Origin: Wenyingzhuangia marina
GTDB taxonomy: Bacteria; Bacteroidota; Bacteroidia; Flavobacteriales; Flavobacteriaceae
NCBI RefSeq assembly: GCF_900130035.1
Contig: NZ_FQXQ01000003.1
Location: 248,001-312,000 of the forward strand
Length of the DNA: 64,000 bases
Direction: 5' to 3'
Shown here: positions 18,118 through 27,745 of the stretch, one piece after another
Numbering within the stretch: position 1 is the first letter of the stretch
Layout: each line of letters begins with the position of its first letter
The notes under the pieces: model-generated
The model's database searches: none
The model's input: only the letters and a program-made list of their open reading frames with translations
What the model was told of the DNA's origin: nothing
Translations under genes and position numbers: made by a program

Positions 18118-19200
18118 TTATCCTTTGTAAAAAGGCAGTTTTACCACTTTGGCTTTGATTTGTTTTTTTCTAACTTCAATATAAATTTCATCACCTATTT
18201 TACTGTTCTCGGTAGTTACATATCCCAAACCAATGGCTTTGTTTAAACTAGGAGACATGGTTCCAGAAGTAACAATTCCAATTTCATTTCCATCAGCATC
18301 TACAATAGGGTAATCATGTCTTGCAATTCCTTTGTCAACAATTTCAAAACCGACTAATTTTTTAGAAACTCCATTTTCTTTTTGAGCTAAGATGTTTTCT
18401 TTGTTGATAAAATCTTTATTGAATTTTGTTACCCAACCCAAACCAGCTTCAATAGGAGAGGTCGTATCATTTATGTCGTTCCCGTATAAACAATACCCCA
18501 TTTCTAACCGTAGCGTATCACGAGCAGCCAATCCAATAGGTTTGATTCCGAATTCTTTTCCAGCTTCAAATACTTTATCCCATACTTGAGCTACTTCATC
18601 ATTTTTACAATAAATTTCAAAACCACCCGCACCAGTATATCCGGTAGCAGAAATAATAACATGTTCTATACCTGCAAAATCTCCTACCACAAATTTGTAA
18701 AAAGGAATAGCAGTCAAATCAACAGAAGTTAAACTTTGTAAAGCTTCAATGGTTTTAGGACCCTGAATAGCCAATAAAGAATATACATCAGAAAGATTTT
18801 TCATGGCCACATTTAAGTCATTATGTTTTTCTATCCAATTCCAATCTTTTTCAATATTAGAAGCATTTACCACTAAAAGATATAATTCTTCTTTTACACG
18901 GTAAATTAACAAATCATCTACAATTCCGCCTTCCTCATTAGGCATACAAGCGTATTGTGCATCACCGATAGCTAATTTACTAGCATCGTTTGAGGATATT
19001 TTTTGAATCAAGCCCAAAGCATTAGGACCTTCTAATAAAAATTCTCCCATGTGTGAAACATCAAAAACCCCAACAGCAGTTCTAACGGTTTCATGTTCTG
19101 CTTTAACTCCTTCGTATTGTACAGGCATGTTGAATCCTGCAAAAGGAACCATTTTAGCTCCTAATTGTTCGTGTATATGCGTAAGTGCTGTATTTTTCAT
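18118..19200 (-). CDS. gcvT: Aminomethyltransferase (glycine cleavage system T protein)
   Basis: This protein transfers the methylene group from the aminomethyl-lipoyl H protein to tetrahydrofolate, releasing ammonia, in glycine breakdown. The 360 residues are full length. Characteristic segments are [13 protein letters not shown] near the start, [15 protein letters not shown], the folate-binding [14 protein letters not shown], and the C-terminal [16 protein letters not shown]. The other gcv genes are not in the window. It follows the thrC terminator and precedes rmuC closely. Confidence 0.95.
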   Translation of the reverse strand: MKNTALTHIHEQLGAKMVPFAGFNMPVQYEGVKAEHETVRTAVGVFDVSHMGEFLLEGPNALGLIQKISSNDASKLAIGDAQYACMPNEEGGIVDDLLIYRVKEELYLLVVNASNIEKDWNWIEKHNDLNVAMKNLSDVYSLLAIQGPKTIEALQSLTSVDLTAIPFYKFVVGDFAGIEHVIISATGYTGAGGFEIYCKNDEVAQVWDKVFEAGKEFGIKPIGLAARDTLRLEMGYCLYGNDINDTTSPIEAGLGWVTKFNKDFINKENILAQKENGVSKKLVGFEIVDKGIARHDYPIVDADGNEIGIVTSGTMSPSLNKAIGLGYVTTENSKIGDEIYIEVRKKQIKAKVVKLPFYKG

Positions 19201-19230
19201 TGAAATTGATTATGAGAAACAAAAATAAAT

Positions 19231-19256
19231 AAAAAAATCCCCAAAAAGGGGATTTT
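19231..19256 (-). terminator. Intrinsic terminator after thrC
   Basis: On the minus strand the stem ATCCCC / GGGGAT with a 5-nt T loop is followed by a run of seven Ts. It separates the threonine operon from gcvT. Confidence 0.88.
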
Positions 19257-19279
19257 GATGTGGTGTATATGCACAGATA

Positions 19280-20578
19280 TTAAGATTTTAAAAAATCTGT
19301 CAATCCTTTGTAGTCTGAAATTTTAATAGACACTTTTGGTTTGTCAATTACAGCTTTAATTTGCTCTGGTAATTCTATAGTTTCTGCGACTCCAGGATAT
19401 AAAACATCCATAAATTTAACAGGGTGTGCAGTTTCTAAAAACACTCCTTGCGTATTCTCAGCAGTTTTTAAATAATTTTTTAAAGCCAAGTAACCAATAG
19501 CACCATGTGGTTCTGCTACATAATTGAACTTTTTATATAAGTGTCCCATGGCAGCAGTTGCTTCCTCATCGGTATAAGAATATCCTTTTAAGTTGCTACG
19601 TAATTTTTCTACATCAAAATCGTGTAGTTTTTCTATTCTGATAAAATTACTCGGTGCACCAACATCCATTGCATTAGAAATGGTTGCAATAGTAGGTTTT
19701 GGTTCGTATTTACCAGATTCTAGATAAGCAGGAACGACTCTATTTACGTTAGTACCTGTAATGAATTCTTTGATGTGCAATCCTAATTTTTGAGCAATCA
19801 TTCCTGCACAAATATTTCCAAAGTTTCCACTAGGAACAGAAAATACAATGTCTTTTGATTTGTCTTTTAATTGCTTGTAAGCAAAGAAAAAGTAAAAAGC
19901 TTGTGGTAACCAACGAGCAACATTGATAGAATTTGCAGAAGTTAATGTTCTATATTCTTTTAAAGATTCATCTAAAAACGCAGTTTTTACCATGTCTTGA
20001 CAATCGTCAAAAGCACCATCAACTTCTAATGCGGTAATGTTTTGTCCCAAGGCGGTTAATTGTTTTTCTTGTACATCAGAAACTTTACCGCTAGGGTATA
20101 AAATCACAACATTTACTCCTTGAACACCTAGAAACCCACTAGCTACAGCACCTCCTGTATCTCCAGAAGTAGCCACTAATACAGTGATGTCTTTGTCGTT
20201 TTTTTCTTTTTGATTAAAGTATCCTAAACAACGAGCCATAAAACGACCACCAACATCTTTAAATGCCATGGTTGGACCGTGAAATAACTCTAAAGACCCT
20301 ATATTTTCTTCAATAGGAACTACAGGGAAGTCAAAACACAAAGTTTCTTCTATAATTTGTTTTAAATCTTGTTCAGGAATTTCATCACCTACAAATTGTT
20401 TGATAACTTCATAAGCAATTTCGTTATTGCTGTAATGGTCTAAATTATCAATAAATTCTTTTGATAATGGTGTAATACTTTCAGGAAAATACAAACCTCT
20501 GTCTGGAGCAATTCCATTAACAACAGCATCTCTAAATGAGACTTCAGGAGCATTTTCGTTTAAACTAAAATATTTCAT
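19280..20578 (-). CDS. thrC: Threonine synthase
   Basis: A PLP enzyme that converts O-phosphohomoserine to threonine, the last step of the pathway encoded by this operon. The 432-residue length is normal. The PLP lysine is K107 in HGPTMAFKDVGGRFM, the phosphate-binding loop is ATSGDTGGAVASGF, and SANSINVARWLPQ marks the substrate side. It is third in thrA-thrB-thrC and lies 85 bp after thrB. Cytoplasmic. Confidence 0.96.
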   Translation of the reverse strand: MKYFSLNENAPEVSFRDAVVNGIAPDRGLYFPESITPLSKEFIDNLDHYSNNEIAYEVIKQFVGDEIPEQDLKQIIEETLCFDFPVVPIEENIGSLELFHGPTMAFKDVGGRFMARCLGYFNQKEKNDKDITVLVATSGDTGGAVASGFLGVQGVNVVILYPSGKVSDVQEKQLTALGQNITALEVDGAFDDCQDMVKTAFLDESLKEYRTLTSANSINVARWLPQAFYFFFAYKQLKDKSKDIVFSVPSGNFGNICAGMIAQKLGLHIKEFITGTNVNRVVPAYLESGKYEPKPTIATISNAMDVGAPSNFIRIEKLHDFDVEKLRSNLKGYSYTDEEATAAMGHLYKKFNYVAEPHGAIGYLALKNYLKTAENTQGVFLETAHPVKFMDVLYPGVAETIELPEQIKAVIDKPKVSIKISDYKGLTDFLKS

Positions 20579-20663
20579 TTTTTTTATGTTGATGTGTTTA
20601 TTCGTGTAATTGTTTATTCGTTTTTATCAGTTCAACGAATAAGCAATTACACGTATACACTTA

Positions 20664-21587
20664 TTATAAAATTTTTATTCCTTGATCGTTAATTTTTGAG
20701 ATGTGAACATCATATGCAACCCCAACTTTATCATAAACAGCTTTCATGGCTTCAGCTACTTTCATAGCGGTTTCTTCCCCTTTACTTAAAGCAAAAATAG
20801 AAGGTCCAGAACCAGAAATACCAGAACCCAAAGCACCAGCATTTTTACATTCTTCTTTTACTTTATCAAAAGCAGGAATTAAAATAGAACGAATTGGTTC
20901 TACAATTTCATCATGTAATGAACGAGATAGTAATTCGTAATCTTCCGTATATAAGGCACTTACTAAAGCTCCAATATTTCCCCATTGAGTAATGGCTGTT
21001 TTTAATCTTAATTTACTTTTTAAGATTTGTCGAGCATCAGCAGTTTTTACTTCAATTTGTGGGTGAATGACTGTTGCATATAACAATGAAGGTGTGTTTA
21101 ATTTGATGACATCTAATGGAGAAGTAGAACGTACCAATGTAAATCCACCCAATAGGGCAGGAGCAACATTGTCAGCATGTGGAACACCACTTGCTAATTC
21201 TTCACCTTTCATAGCGAATTCAATCAAATCATGATTACTAAATGGTTTTCCTAACAATTCATTTACCCCATAAACAGCACCAGCACTACTTGCAGCAGAA
21301 CTACCAATTCCACTACCTGGTTTGATGTTTTTGTAAATTTCAATTTCAAAACCATCAGTAGTATTGTTTAACTTTTCTAGCATGGCTAAAACAGCCACAC
21401 CTGCTACGTTTTTTTCGGTAGCCAAAGGTAAATCTTGTCCTATTATTTTAGTGATTTTTACCCCAGGAGTATCTACTTTGCGAATCACCATTTCATCACC
21501 TGTGGTGTCTAAACAAAGTCCTAAGACATCAAATCCACAAGAAACGTTGGCAATAGTACCTGGGCAAAATAATTTTATTTCTTTCAT
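20664..21587 (-). CDS. thrB: Homoserine kinase
   Basis: A GHMP-family kinase that phosphorylates homoserine with ATP to O-phosphohomoserine. The 307-residue protein shows the N-terminal CPGTIANVSCGFDVLGL, the ATP-binding motif KPGSGIGSSAASSAGA (about residues 90-105) and the C-terminal GSGISGSGPSIFAL. It is second in the threonine operon, 75 bp downstream of thrA; the gap holds a short AT-rich repeat. Confidence 0.96.
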   Translation of the reverse strand: MKEIKLFCPGTIANVSCGFDVLGLCLDTTGDEMVIRKVDTPGVKITKIIGQDLPLATEKNVAGVAVLAMLEKLNNTTDGFEIEIYKNIKPGSGIGSSAASSAGAVYGVNELLGKPFSNHDLIEFAMKGEELASGVPHADNVAPALLGGFTLVRSTSPLDVIKLNTPSLLYATVIHPQIEVKTADARQILKSKLRLKTAITQWGNIGALVSALYTEDYELLSRSLHDEIVEPIRSILIPAFDKVKEECKNAGALGSGISGSGPSIFALSKGEETAMKVAEAMKAVYDKVGVAYDVHISKINDQGIKIL

Positions 21588-21597
21588 TTTTTATTTA

Positions 21598-21659
21598 GTA
21601 TTGAGTACTGAGAACAGAGTAATGAGATACTCTATACTTAGTACTATGTACTCATTACT
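21598..21659. repeat. Intergenic repeat with TACTTAGTACT core
   Basis: The thrA-thrB spacer consists of reiterated words (TTGAGTACTGAGAA, TACTTAGTACTATGTACTCA). The 11-mer TACTTAGTACT at 21635-21645 recurs in the metH spacer at 38790-38800. It is non-coding and possibly a small dispersed repeat family. Confidence 0.5.
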
Positions 21660-21662
21660 TTT

Positions 21663-24116
21663 TTAACCTTTCCCAATTCTAATAATATCAGCAAAAATAC
21701 CAGAAGCAGTTACATCAGCTCCTGCACCAGCTCCTTTAACTATTAAAGGAAACTCAGGATATCTTTCTGTAAAAAACAATACAATGTTATCACTTCCTTG
21801 TAGGTTTGAGAATGGATGTTTACTATCTACTTCTTGCAAAGAAACATTTGCTTTACCATTTACAAATTCAGCTACATATTTTAATTCAGCATTGTTTGCC
21901 GCTGCTTTTTCTTTGATGGCTTCAAAATGAGCAGCCTCAGACACTAATGTCTTTTTAAAATCTGCAATTGATTCCGCCTCTAAACTTACTTTAGGCAAGA
22001 AAGATTTGTTTTCAATATCTTCTAAATTCATTTTAGCACCGCTTTCACGAGCCAAAATTAAAATTTTACGGGCAACATCTACACCACTTAAATCAATTCT
22101 TGGGTCTGGTTCAGTATATCCTAATTCTCCAGCTTGATCTACTATTTCTGCAAAATTAGCATCTCCAACAAAAGAGTTAAAGATAAAGTTTAAAGATCCT
22201 GAAGCCACCGCTTGAATTTTGATGATTTGATCTCCAGATTGCACCAAGTTATTTAAAGTGTTGATGATTGGTAATCCAGCTCCAACATTGGTTTCGAACA
22301 AATAAGGAGCATTGTATTCTTGAGATAATCTTTTTAACTCAGCATACACACTGTATTCTGATGAAGCGGCAATTTTGTTACAAGTCACCACTCCAATACT
22401 TTCTTTTAAATAACTAGCATATAAACCAGCAATGGTTGCATTGGCAGTATTGTCTACAAATACACTATTACTTAAGTTCATTTCTTTTACATGTTCGTGG
22501 AATAAATCAAGATTTAATTCCTCACCATTGTCAATTAAGTTTTGTTTCCAATCAGTAGAAATATCAATTCCTTCTTCGTTGAAAATCATTTTTTTAGAAT
22601 TTGCCATTCCAACAACTTCTATACTTAACTGTAATTTATCTAATAAATAAGCTTTTTGCTTTTCTATTTGTTCTAGTAATTTTCCTCCAACGTTACCAAC
22701 ACCTACTACAAATAGGTTTAATTTGGTAATGTGACCTTCAAAAAATTCAGCATGTAAACCGTTTAATGCTTTTTTAACATTTTTGGCATCAATAACTGTA
22801 GAAATATTTCTTTCTGAAGCTCCTTGAGCAATGGCGTGAATATTTACGTTGTCTTTTCCTAAAGCACTAAACATTCTACCACTAATTCCTTGATGACTTT
22901 TCATTTCTTCTCCAACAATAGCTACAATAGCCATATTGGTTTGTGTGTGTAAAGGATCAATTTTTCCTAAGCTTAATTCAAAAGCAAATTCATCTTGAAT
23001 AGCCAATTCAGCTTTTTCAACATCATTTCCATCAATAGCGATACAAATAGAATGTTCTGAAGAAGCTTGAGTAATTAAGATCACATTTACTTTTTTCTCA
23101 GACAAAGCACTGAACAATCTTTTAGAAACTCCTGGAATTCCAATCAATCCATTACCTTCTACAGTTGCTAAGGCAATATTGTCTATATGACTAATTCCTT
23201 TTACCACACCACCCCCTTTGATGTTTTCATTGGTAATAAAAGAACCTGCATCTTCTGGATGAAAAGTATTCTTTATATATAAAGGAATGTTTTTAGTCAT
23301 GACAGGTTGAACAGTTGGTGGATATAAAACTGAAGCTCCAAAATGAGACAATTCCATCGCCTCACTATAAGACAAAGTTTTAATAGGTTCTGCTTGTTTT
23401 ACCAATTTAGGATTGGCAGTGTACATTCCACTTACATCTGTCCAAATTTCTAATTGTTCTACTTCTAAAGCAGCCGCCAAAATAGCAGCAGTATAATCAG
23501 AACCACCACGACCTAAAGTAGTTTTTTCTCCTTGTTGGTTACAAGCAATAAAACCAGGTAAAACAGTAATGTTATGATTGTGATTAGCAAAATATTCTTT
23601 GATGTTGTTATCTGTAACATCAATAATAGGAGCTGCATTTCCATAATTATTATTGGTAATAATTAATTCACCACTATTTTTATAAACAGCATCAATTTCT
23701 TGACATTGTAAAGCTTTGGTAATAATAAAAGTTGATAAAAACTCTCCATAACTAACAATAGTATCATTAGTCTTTGCAGAAAGTTCTTGCAATAAAAACA
23801 CACCTTCAAGAATGTTTTCTAATTCATTAAATATTTTTTTAACACCACTTAATACACCACTTTGATTGTTAACCGGAATTAATTCACGAACAATATCAAA
23901 ATGATTGTTTTCTAATTCGCTTAAACCAACGTTATAAGTGTCGTCTTGCTTTTGTGCTTTTGATGCAATGTTGATTAAAGCATCAGTAGTTTTGTTAATG
24001 GCAGAAAAAACGACTGCAATTTGATTGTTTTCGCTGCTTGATTTTAAGATATCAATAACGCGATTAATATTTGCTGCTGAGGCGATTGAAGAACCACCGA
24101 ATTTTAAAATTTTCAT
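21663..24116 (-). CDS. thrA: Bifunctional aspartate kinase / homoserine dehydrogenase I
   Basis: This fusion enzyme catalyses the first and third steps from aspartate to homoserine. The 817 residues divide into an N-terminal aspartokinase (KFGGSSIASAANI at 4-16, LGRGGSDYTAA near 205), two central ACT-type regulatory domains (about 310-460, with AIVAIVGEEMK and GASERNIS), and a C-terminal homoserine dehydrogenase (NAD loop VVGVGNVGGKLLEQ near 470, then LGYTEPDPRIDLSGVDVARK). Feedback inhibition by threonine is usual for the family. It heads thrABC and has a 170-nt leader with a possible attenuator. Confidence 0.96.
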   Translation of the reverse strand: MKILKFGGSSIASAANINRVIDILKSSSENNQIAVVFSAINKTTDALINIASKAQKQDDTYNVGLSELENNHFDIVRELIPVNNQSGVLSGVKKIFNELENILEGVFLLQELSAKTNDTIVSYGEFLSTFIITKALQCQEIDAVYKNSGELIITNNNYGNAAPIIDVTDNNIKEYFANHNHNITVLPGFIACNQQGEKTTLGRGGSDYTAAILAAALEVEQLEIWTDVSGMYTANPKLVKQAEPIKTLSYSEAMELSHFGASVLYPPTVQPVMTKNIPLYIKNTFHPEDAGSFITNENIKGGGVVKGISHIDNIALATVEGNGLIGIPGVSKRLFSALSEKKVNVILITQASSEHSICIAIDGNDVEKAELAIQDEFAFELSLGKIDPLHTQTNMAIVAIVGEEMKSHQGISGRMFSALGKDNVNIHAIAQGASERNISTVIDAKNVKKALNGLHAEFFEGHITKLNLFVVGVGNVGGKLLEQIEKQKAYLLDKLQLSIEVVGMANSKKMIFNEEGIDISTDWKQNLIDNGEELNLDLFHEHVKEMNLSNSVFVDNTANATIAGLYASYLKESIGVVTCNKIAASSEYSVYAELKRLSQEYNAPYLFETNVGAGLPIINTLNNLVQSGDQIIKIQAVASGSLNFIFNSFVGDANFAEIVDQAGELGYTEPDPRIDLSGVDVARKILILARESGAKMNLEDIENKSFLPKVSLEAESIADFKKTLVSEAAHFEAIKEKAAANNAELKYVAEFVNGKANVSLQEVDSKHPFSNLQGSDNIVLFFTERYPEFPLIVKGAGAGADVTASGIFADIIRIGKG

Positions 24117-24292
24117 ATGAATTGAGGAATGATTGAGAAAAAAAACAGTACTTGATTTTTAATGAAAGTCATATCAATTAAAGTACAAGATTTTACGGTT
24201 TATATATATAAATAACAAAGACAACCCCAAAGGGTAGTAAAGAAAGAAGTTGTTAAATATGTAGTCTCTGTATTTTTCACGCATCAAAATTA
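24117..24292 (-). promoter_or_regulatory. thrA promoter and leader with candidate attenuator hairpin
   Basis: A minus-strand TAATTTTG box (24292-24285) fits the TAnnTTTG consensus and would give a leader of about 160 nt. Near its end, GTACTT / AAGTAC (24186-24181 and 24153-24148 on the minus strand) can pair, and a run of eight Ts (24145-24138) follows, about 20 nt before the thrA start. This is the layout of an intrinsic attenuator, but the stem is short and no threonine-rich leader peptide was found. Confidence 0.4.
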
Positions 24293-24387
24293 AGAAATTA
24301 TTTAAAACAGCACCTTTAATTTTTATAAAATTAATTATAAATAAGGCAATAAAAACTTTGATATTCCATATATAGTTATAAGAATTG

Positions 24388-24395
24388 TATATTTG
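24388..24395 (+). promoter_or_regulatory. Promoter -7 box of the acyl-CoA dehydrogenase gene
   Basis: TATATTTG exactly matches the TAnnTTTG consensus of the Bacteroidota housekeeping sigma factor, 31 bp before the start codon. No TTTG at the ideal -33 spacing was found. Confidence 0.6.
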
Positions 24396-24425
24396 CGACA
24401 TTATTAAATTAGACAATTACAATTT

Positions 24426-25934
24426 ATGTCAATAAAAGATATTACAAATATTTCTTATGATACCTTTTTAAAAGATTTCAAAGATACTTTAAAAAGCGTT
24501 TTTTATGAGAAAGATGATATTCAGAAGTTTAGCCAATTAAGAGGGTTTCCATCTTTGGTTTTTAGAGATATCATGGCTAAAAAACCCTTATCAGTAGCAA
24601 TTCCTACCGAATATGGGGGAAGAGGCGTAAAGGTAAAAGAGTGTTTAGGGGTTTTAGAAGCTGCTTCATATGAGTCTTTACCACTTTCTTTAACTTTTGG
24701 AATTAACATTGCTTTGTTTTTAGAGCCTGTAGCTAAATATGCCAAACCAGAAGTAAAAGTACCAATTTTTAAACGTTTCTTAGAAGAAAGAAACATGGGA
24801 GGATTGATGATTACAGAGCCTAGTTTTGGATCTGATGCTTTAAGCATGGAAACATCAAACACCTTTAAAGATGGAAAATACCATATTGAAGGATATAAGC
24901 ACTGGCAAGGATTAACGGGATTAGCTGATTATTGGTTAATTACTTCTCGTAAAAAAGGAGAAGATGGAAGATTAGGTAGGGATATCGATTTTTTTATTGC
25001 TGATAACCAAGATCCAGAACAAAGAGTAATTGTTGATGAATATTACAACAATGCTGGTTTGTATGCTATTCCTTATGGAAATAACAAATTAGATTTAAAG
25101 GTTCCTGAAAATCAGAAATTAGAAGGAGGAAGCACAGGTATTAAGTTAATGTTAGACTTGTTACATCGTTCTAGAATGCAATTTCCTGGTATGGCCATGG
25201 GATTCATAAAAAGAATGATGGATGAAGCTATTGAACACTGTAGCAATAGAATAGTAGGAGGTAAAAACTTACTGGCTTTAGACAAAGTAAGAGAGCAAAT
25301 AGCTAATATTCAATCTGCTTTTACAGTTTGTTCTGCAATGTGTGCAAGAAGTTCTGAACATAGTGGAATAGACAATGAATTAGCAATGGATCAGGTGGAA
25401 GCAAATAGTATGAAATCTGTGATTACAGATATGATGCAGTTTTCGGCACAAACATTAGTTCAGTTATCAGGTTCTTCAGGTTATAAAGAAGAAAATATTG
25501 GAGCTAGAGGAATTATGGATAGTAGAGCGTTTATGATTTTTGAAGGATCAAACGAAATGTTATATACTCAGATTTCAGAAGCTGTAATGAAATTGATGAA
25601 ACGTCAGAAAGTCACTAATTTATTTGAGTTTCTAAAAGGATACGATTTGACAATTAAATCTTCAGATTTCTTTAAAGATGTCTTAAATTTTAATTTAAAC
25701 ATGGAGCTACCACAACGTAAAATGGTAGACTTAGGAAAAATTATTGGTAGAGTTGTTTCTGCTAATTTTGTAATTGATTTAGGGGTTAAGGGATTTAGAT
25801 CTGATTTGGTTTCAGAATGTATTACTTCTTTAAAACATGAAGTAACTGCATGCGTAAGTTCTTTAACGTTTCAAGAAAATACAAACTTAATTACTGATTA
25901 TAAACAAGATAGTACTTGGTTGAACTTAGTGTAA
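24426..25934 (+). CDS. Acyl-CoA dehydrogenase family protein
   Basis: The 502-residue protein has the acyl-CoA dehydrogenase fold. It has an N-terminal helical domain, a central beta domain with LMITEPSFGSDALSMETS (about 120-140) and the W-containing substrate loop, and a C-terminal helical domain with the FAD-contact motif MIFEGSNEMLYTQ (about 373-385). The family oxidises acyl-CoA to enoyl-CoA with FAD. The extra C-terminal extension of roughly 100 residues is longer than in classic short-chain enzymes, so the substrate is uncertain. It is a single gene with its own promoter and terminator. Confidence 0.85.
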   Translation: MSIKDITNISYDTFLKDFKDTLKSVFYEKDDIQKFSQLRGFPSLVFRDIMAKKPLSVAIPTEYGGRGVKVKECLGVLEAASYESLPLSLTFGINIALFLEPVAKYAKPEVKVPIFKRFLEERNMGGLMITEPSFGSDALSMETSNTFKDGKYHIEGYKHWQGLTGLADYWLITSRKKGEDGRLGRDIDFFIADNQDPEQRVIVDEYYNNAGLYAIPYGNNKLDLKVPENQKLEGGSTGIKLMLDLLHRSRMQFPGMAMGFIKRMMDEAIEHCSNRIVGGKNLLALDKVREQIANIQSAFTVCSAMCARSSEHSGIDNELAMDQVEANSMKSVITDMMQFSAQTLVQLSGSSGYKEENIGARGIMDSRAFMIFEGSNEMLYTQISEAVMKLMKRQKVTNLFEFLKGYDLTIKSSDFFKDVLNFNLNMELPQRKMVDLGKIIGRVVSANFVIDLGVKGFRSDLVSECITSLKHEVTACVSSLTFQENTNLITDYKQDSTWLNLV

Positions 25935-25957
25935 GATTTTGTCAATAGGAGATAGGG

Positions 25958-25990
25958 ATAGCGATGTTTTTACATCGCTATTTTTTTTTA
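25958..25990 (+). terminator. Intrinsic terminator after the acyl-CoA dehydrogenase gene
   Basis: The 10-bp stem ATAGCGATGT / ACATCGCTAT with a 4-nt T loop is followed by a long T-run. Confidence 0.93.
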
Positions 25991-26006
25991 AAAAAGTTTT
26001 ATTTTT

Positions 26007-26039
26007 TTGTTGTGTAAATGTAAAAAGGTTGTATATTTG
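26007..26039 (+). promoter_or_regulatory. tRNA-Asp (copy 1) promoter
   Basis: A -33-like TTTG (about 26006-26009) and an exact TATATTTG -7 box (26032-26039) precede the tRNA. The stretch from GTTGTATATTTG to the tRNA is identical at the second tRNA-Asp gene (box at 42107-42114). Confidence 0.75.
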
Positions 26040-26056
26040 CCACCGCTAACAGCAAC

Positions 26057-26130
26057 GGTCTGGTAGTTCAGCTGGTTAGAATACCTGCCTGTCACGCAGG
26101 GGGTCGCGGGTTCGAGTCCCGTCCAGACCG
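26057..26130 (+). tRNA. tRNA-Asp (GTC), copy 1
   Basis: Acceptor GGTCTGG / CCAGACC with discriminator G, loop CTGTCAC giving GTC, and T-loop GGTTCGAGTCC. Sequence is identical to the copy at 42132. An integrative element begins in the terminator hairpin just downstream. Confidence 0.97.
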
Positions 26131-26152
26131 CAAGAGAAACATCAAACTATTA

Positions 26153-26189
26153 CAAAACCTTATAAACATTATGTTTGTAAGGTTTTTTT
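26153..26189 (+). other. tRNA-Asp terminator hairpin, putative attL of element 1
   Basis: The hairpin CAAAACCTTATAAAC...GTTTGTAAGGTTTTTTT is 22 bp after the tRNA. Near-copies occur after the second tRNA-Asp (42228-42264) and, without any tRNA, at 31632-31667. The third, orphan copy marks the likely other end of the element, so recombination probably uses this hairpin. Confidence 0.6.
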
Positions 26190-26301
26190 ATTTGTGATGA
26201 TTTGAATGAAAACCAAAATATTTCATATATTAGGTCAGTAATTCGGTTAGTACAATTTAAACCTTAAAAATACTAACCTCTTTACCTTGAAAAGATACTA
26301 T

Positions 26302-26319
26302 TAGTTTGATTTGACTTTC
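26302..26319 (+). promoter_or_regulatory. 18-bp motif upstream of integrase (copy in element 1)
   Basis: TAGTTTGATTTGACTTTC occurs 32 bp before the integrase start, identically at 42378-42395, and in inverted orientation before the excisionase-like gene (44821-44838). It is a candidate shared site for an element regulator or integrase. Confidence 0.55.
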
Positions 26320-26350
26320 GTCCAATGTTTCACCACAAAAGACGATTACT

Positions 26351-27607
26351 ATGTTATCATCAAACACTTATTCATTACTTACCTGGTTGTACACGCAAAA
26401 AGTTGAACCAGGATTTGCAATTATTTATTTTAGAATTACTATCAATTCTAAACGAGCTAACATTAGTTTAAATAAGAAAATTAAAATTGATTCTTGGGAT
26501 AATTCTAAGTCGAAAGCACGTGGGAATACTCAAGATACTCGAATTTTAAATCATTTTTTAAAAGAAGAAGAATCAAAAATCGCTAATTCCTATAGAGAGT
26601 TAGAATTAGAAGGGAAACTCATCACAGCTCAATTAGTAAAGGCTTGATATCTAGGAACCGACCAAAAGCATAAAACTTTACAAGATTTAGTGACTTATCA
26701 CAATCAATTTGTAGAGAAAAAAATCCATAAAAATACGTTACGTAGTTACAAGACTTCTCAAACTTATCTTTTTTCCTATTTAAAAGAATTACTAAAAACT
26801 ACCGATTTATATCTTAAAGAATTGGACTATCAATTTTTATTGGGATTTGAATCATATCTACGCAATTACAAGCCTACCAATGGACAAACAAGCATTCAGA
26901 ACAATACGGTAATGAAACACATTCAAAGACTCCGTAAAATGGTTAAAATGGCTGTTGAAATGGGATGGATTAATAAAGACCCTTTTATAAGGTTCTCTCC
27001 TACTATCGAAAAGAAACAACGAGAATATTTATCGGAAACAGAATTAGAGAAAATTCAAAACTATCATTCAAACATTTCAAGATTACGTTTGGTTAAAGAT
27101 CTGTTTTTATTTAGTTGTTATACAGGTTTATCATACATCGATATTAGAAATTTATCTTCAGATAATATTGTAAAAGGAATTGATGGTGATAATTGGATAT
27201 TTACAAAAAGACAAAAAACAGGAACTTCTGTAAAAGTTCCTTTGTTGAAACCTGCTGAAAACATCATAAATTCATATTACGAAAACTTACGTGTTTTACA
27301 TTCAAAACTATTACTACCAACTATTTCCAATCAAAAAGTAAATAGCTATTTAAAAGAAATTGCAGATTGTTGTGGAATTACTAAGAATTTAACATTTCAT
27401 ATGGCACGTCATACCTTTGCTACAACAGTTACTTTATCTAATGGAATCCCTATTGAAACGGTCTCAAAAATGTTAGGACATACCAAGTTGTCTACCACCC
27501 AGATTTACGCAAAAATTGTAGACAAAAAAGTAAGTGAAGATATGAGTATTCTTAGAACTAAATTTTCAGAAAACTCATATTTGACACAAGAAGTTAAAGT
27601 TTCATAG
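26351..27607 (+). pseudogene. Tyrosine integrase interrupted by a stop codon (element 1)
   Basis: The frame has exactly the length of the intact integrase at 42427 (1257 bp) and is about 85-90 percent identical by eye. Codon 99, AGG (Arg) in the intact copy, is TGA here (26645-26647). There is no frameshift. The N-terminal arm-binding part and the core-binding plus catalytic part are therefore separated; the second part could be translated only from an internal ATG at 26690. The catalytic HxxR, LGHT and YAKI motifs remain intact, which suggests recent inactivation. An ancestral CGA codon would need one C-to-T change. Confidence 0.88.
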
Positions 27608-27625
27608 TGCTCAATTAAGAAAAGT

Positions 27626-27672
27626 GGGGACTTAAGTCCCCCGTGCAGCAAATCTCTGTACTTCTTGTGCAG
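27626..27672 (+). other. Two adjacent hairpins after the pseudo-integrase
   Basis: The perfect palindrome GGGGACTTAAGTCCCC (27626-27641) is followed by CTCTGTAC / GTGCAGAG (27652-27672, one wobble). Neither is followed by a T-run, so they are not classical terminators. The GC-rich palindromes stand out in this AT-rich region. Confidence 0.5.
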
Positions 27673-27745
27673 AGTGATTTAGTACTTTTTCTATAGTAGC
27701 AATTGTATTTATTTCGTAAAGATAGCGAAACCTGTTTGGGATAAA

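Noticed and set aside
24174-24416. An 80-codon hydrophobic frame upstream of thrA
   Set aside because: It overlaps the promoter of the acyl-CoA dehydrogenase gene and the thrA promoter. A shorter version begins inside the -7 region, and its low-complexity content gives no family match.
26690-27607. A functional shorter integrase starting after the stop codon
   Set aside because: It would lack the arm-binding domain, and the full-length twin shows that the stop codon lies inside a single ancestral frame.
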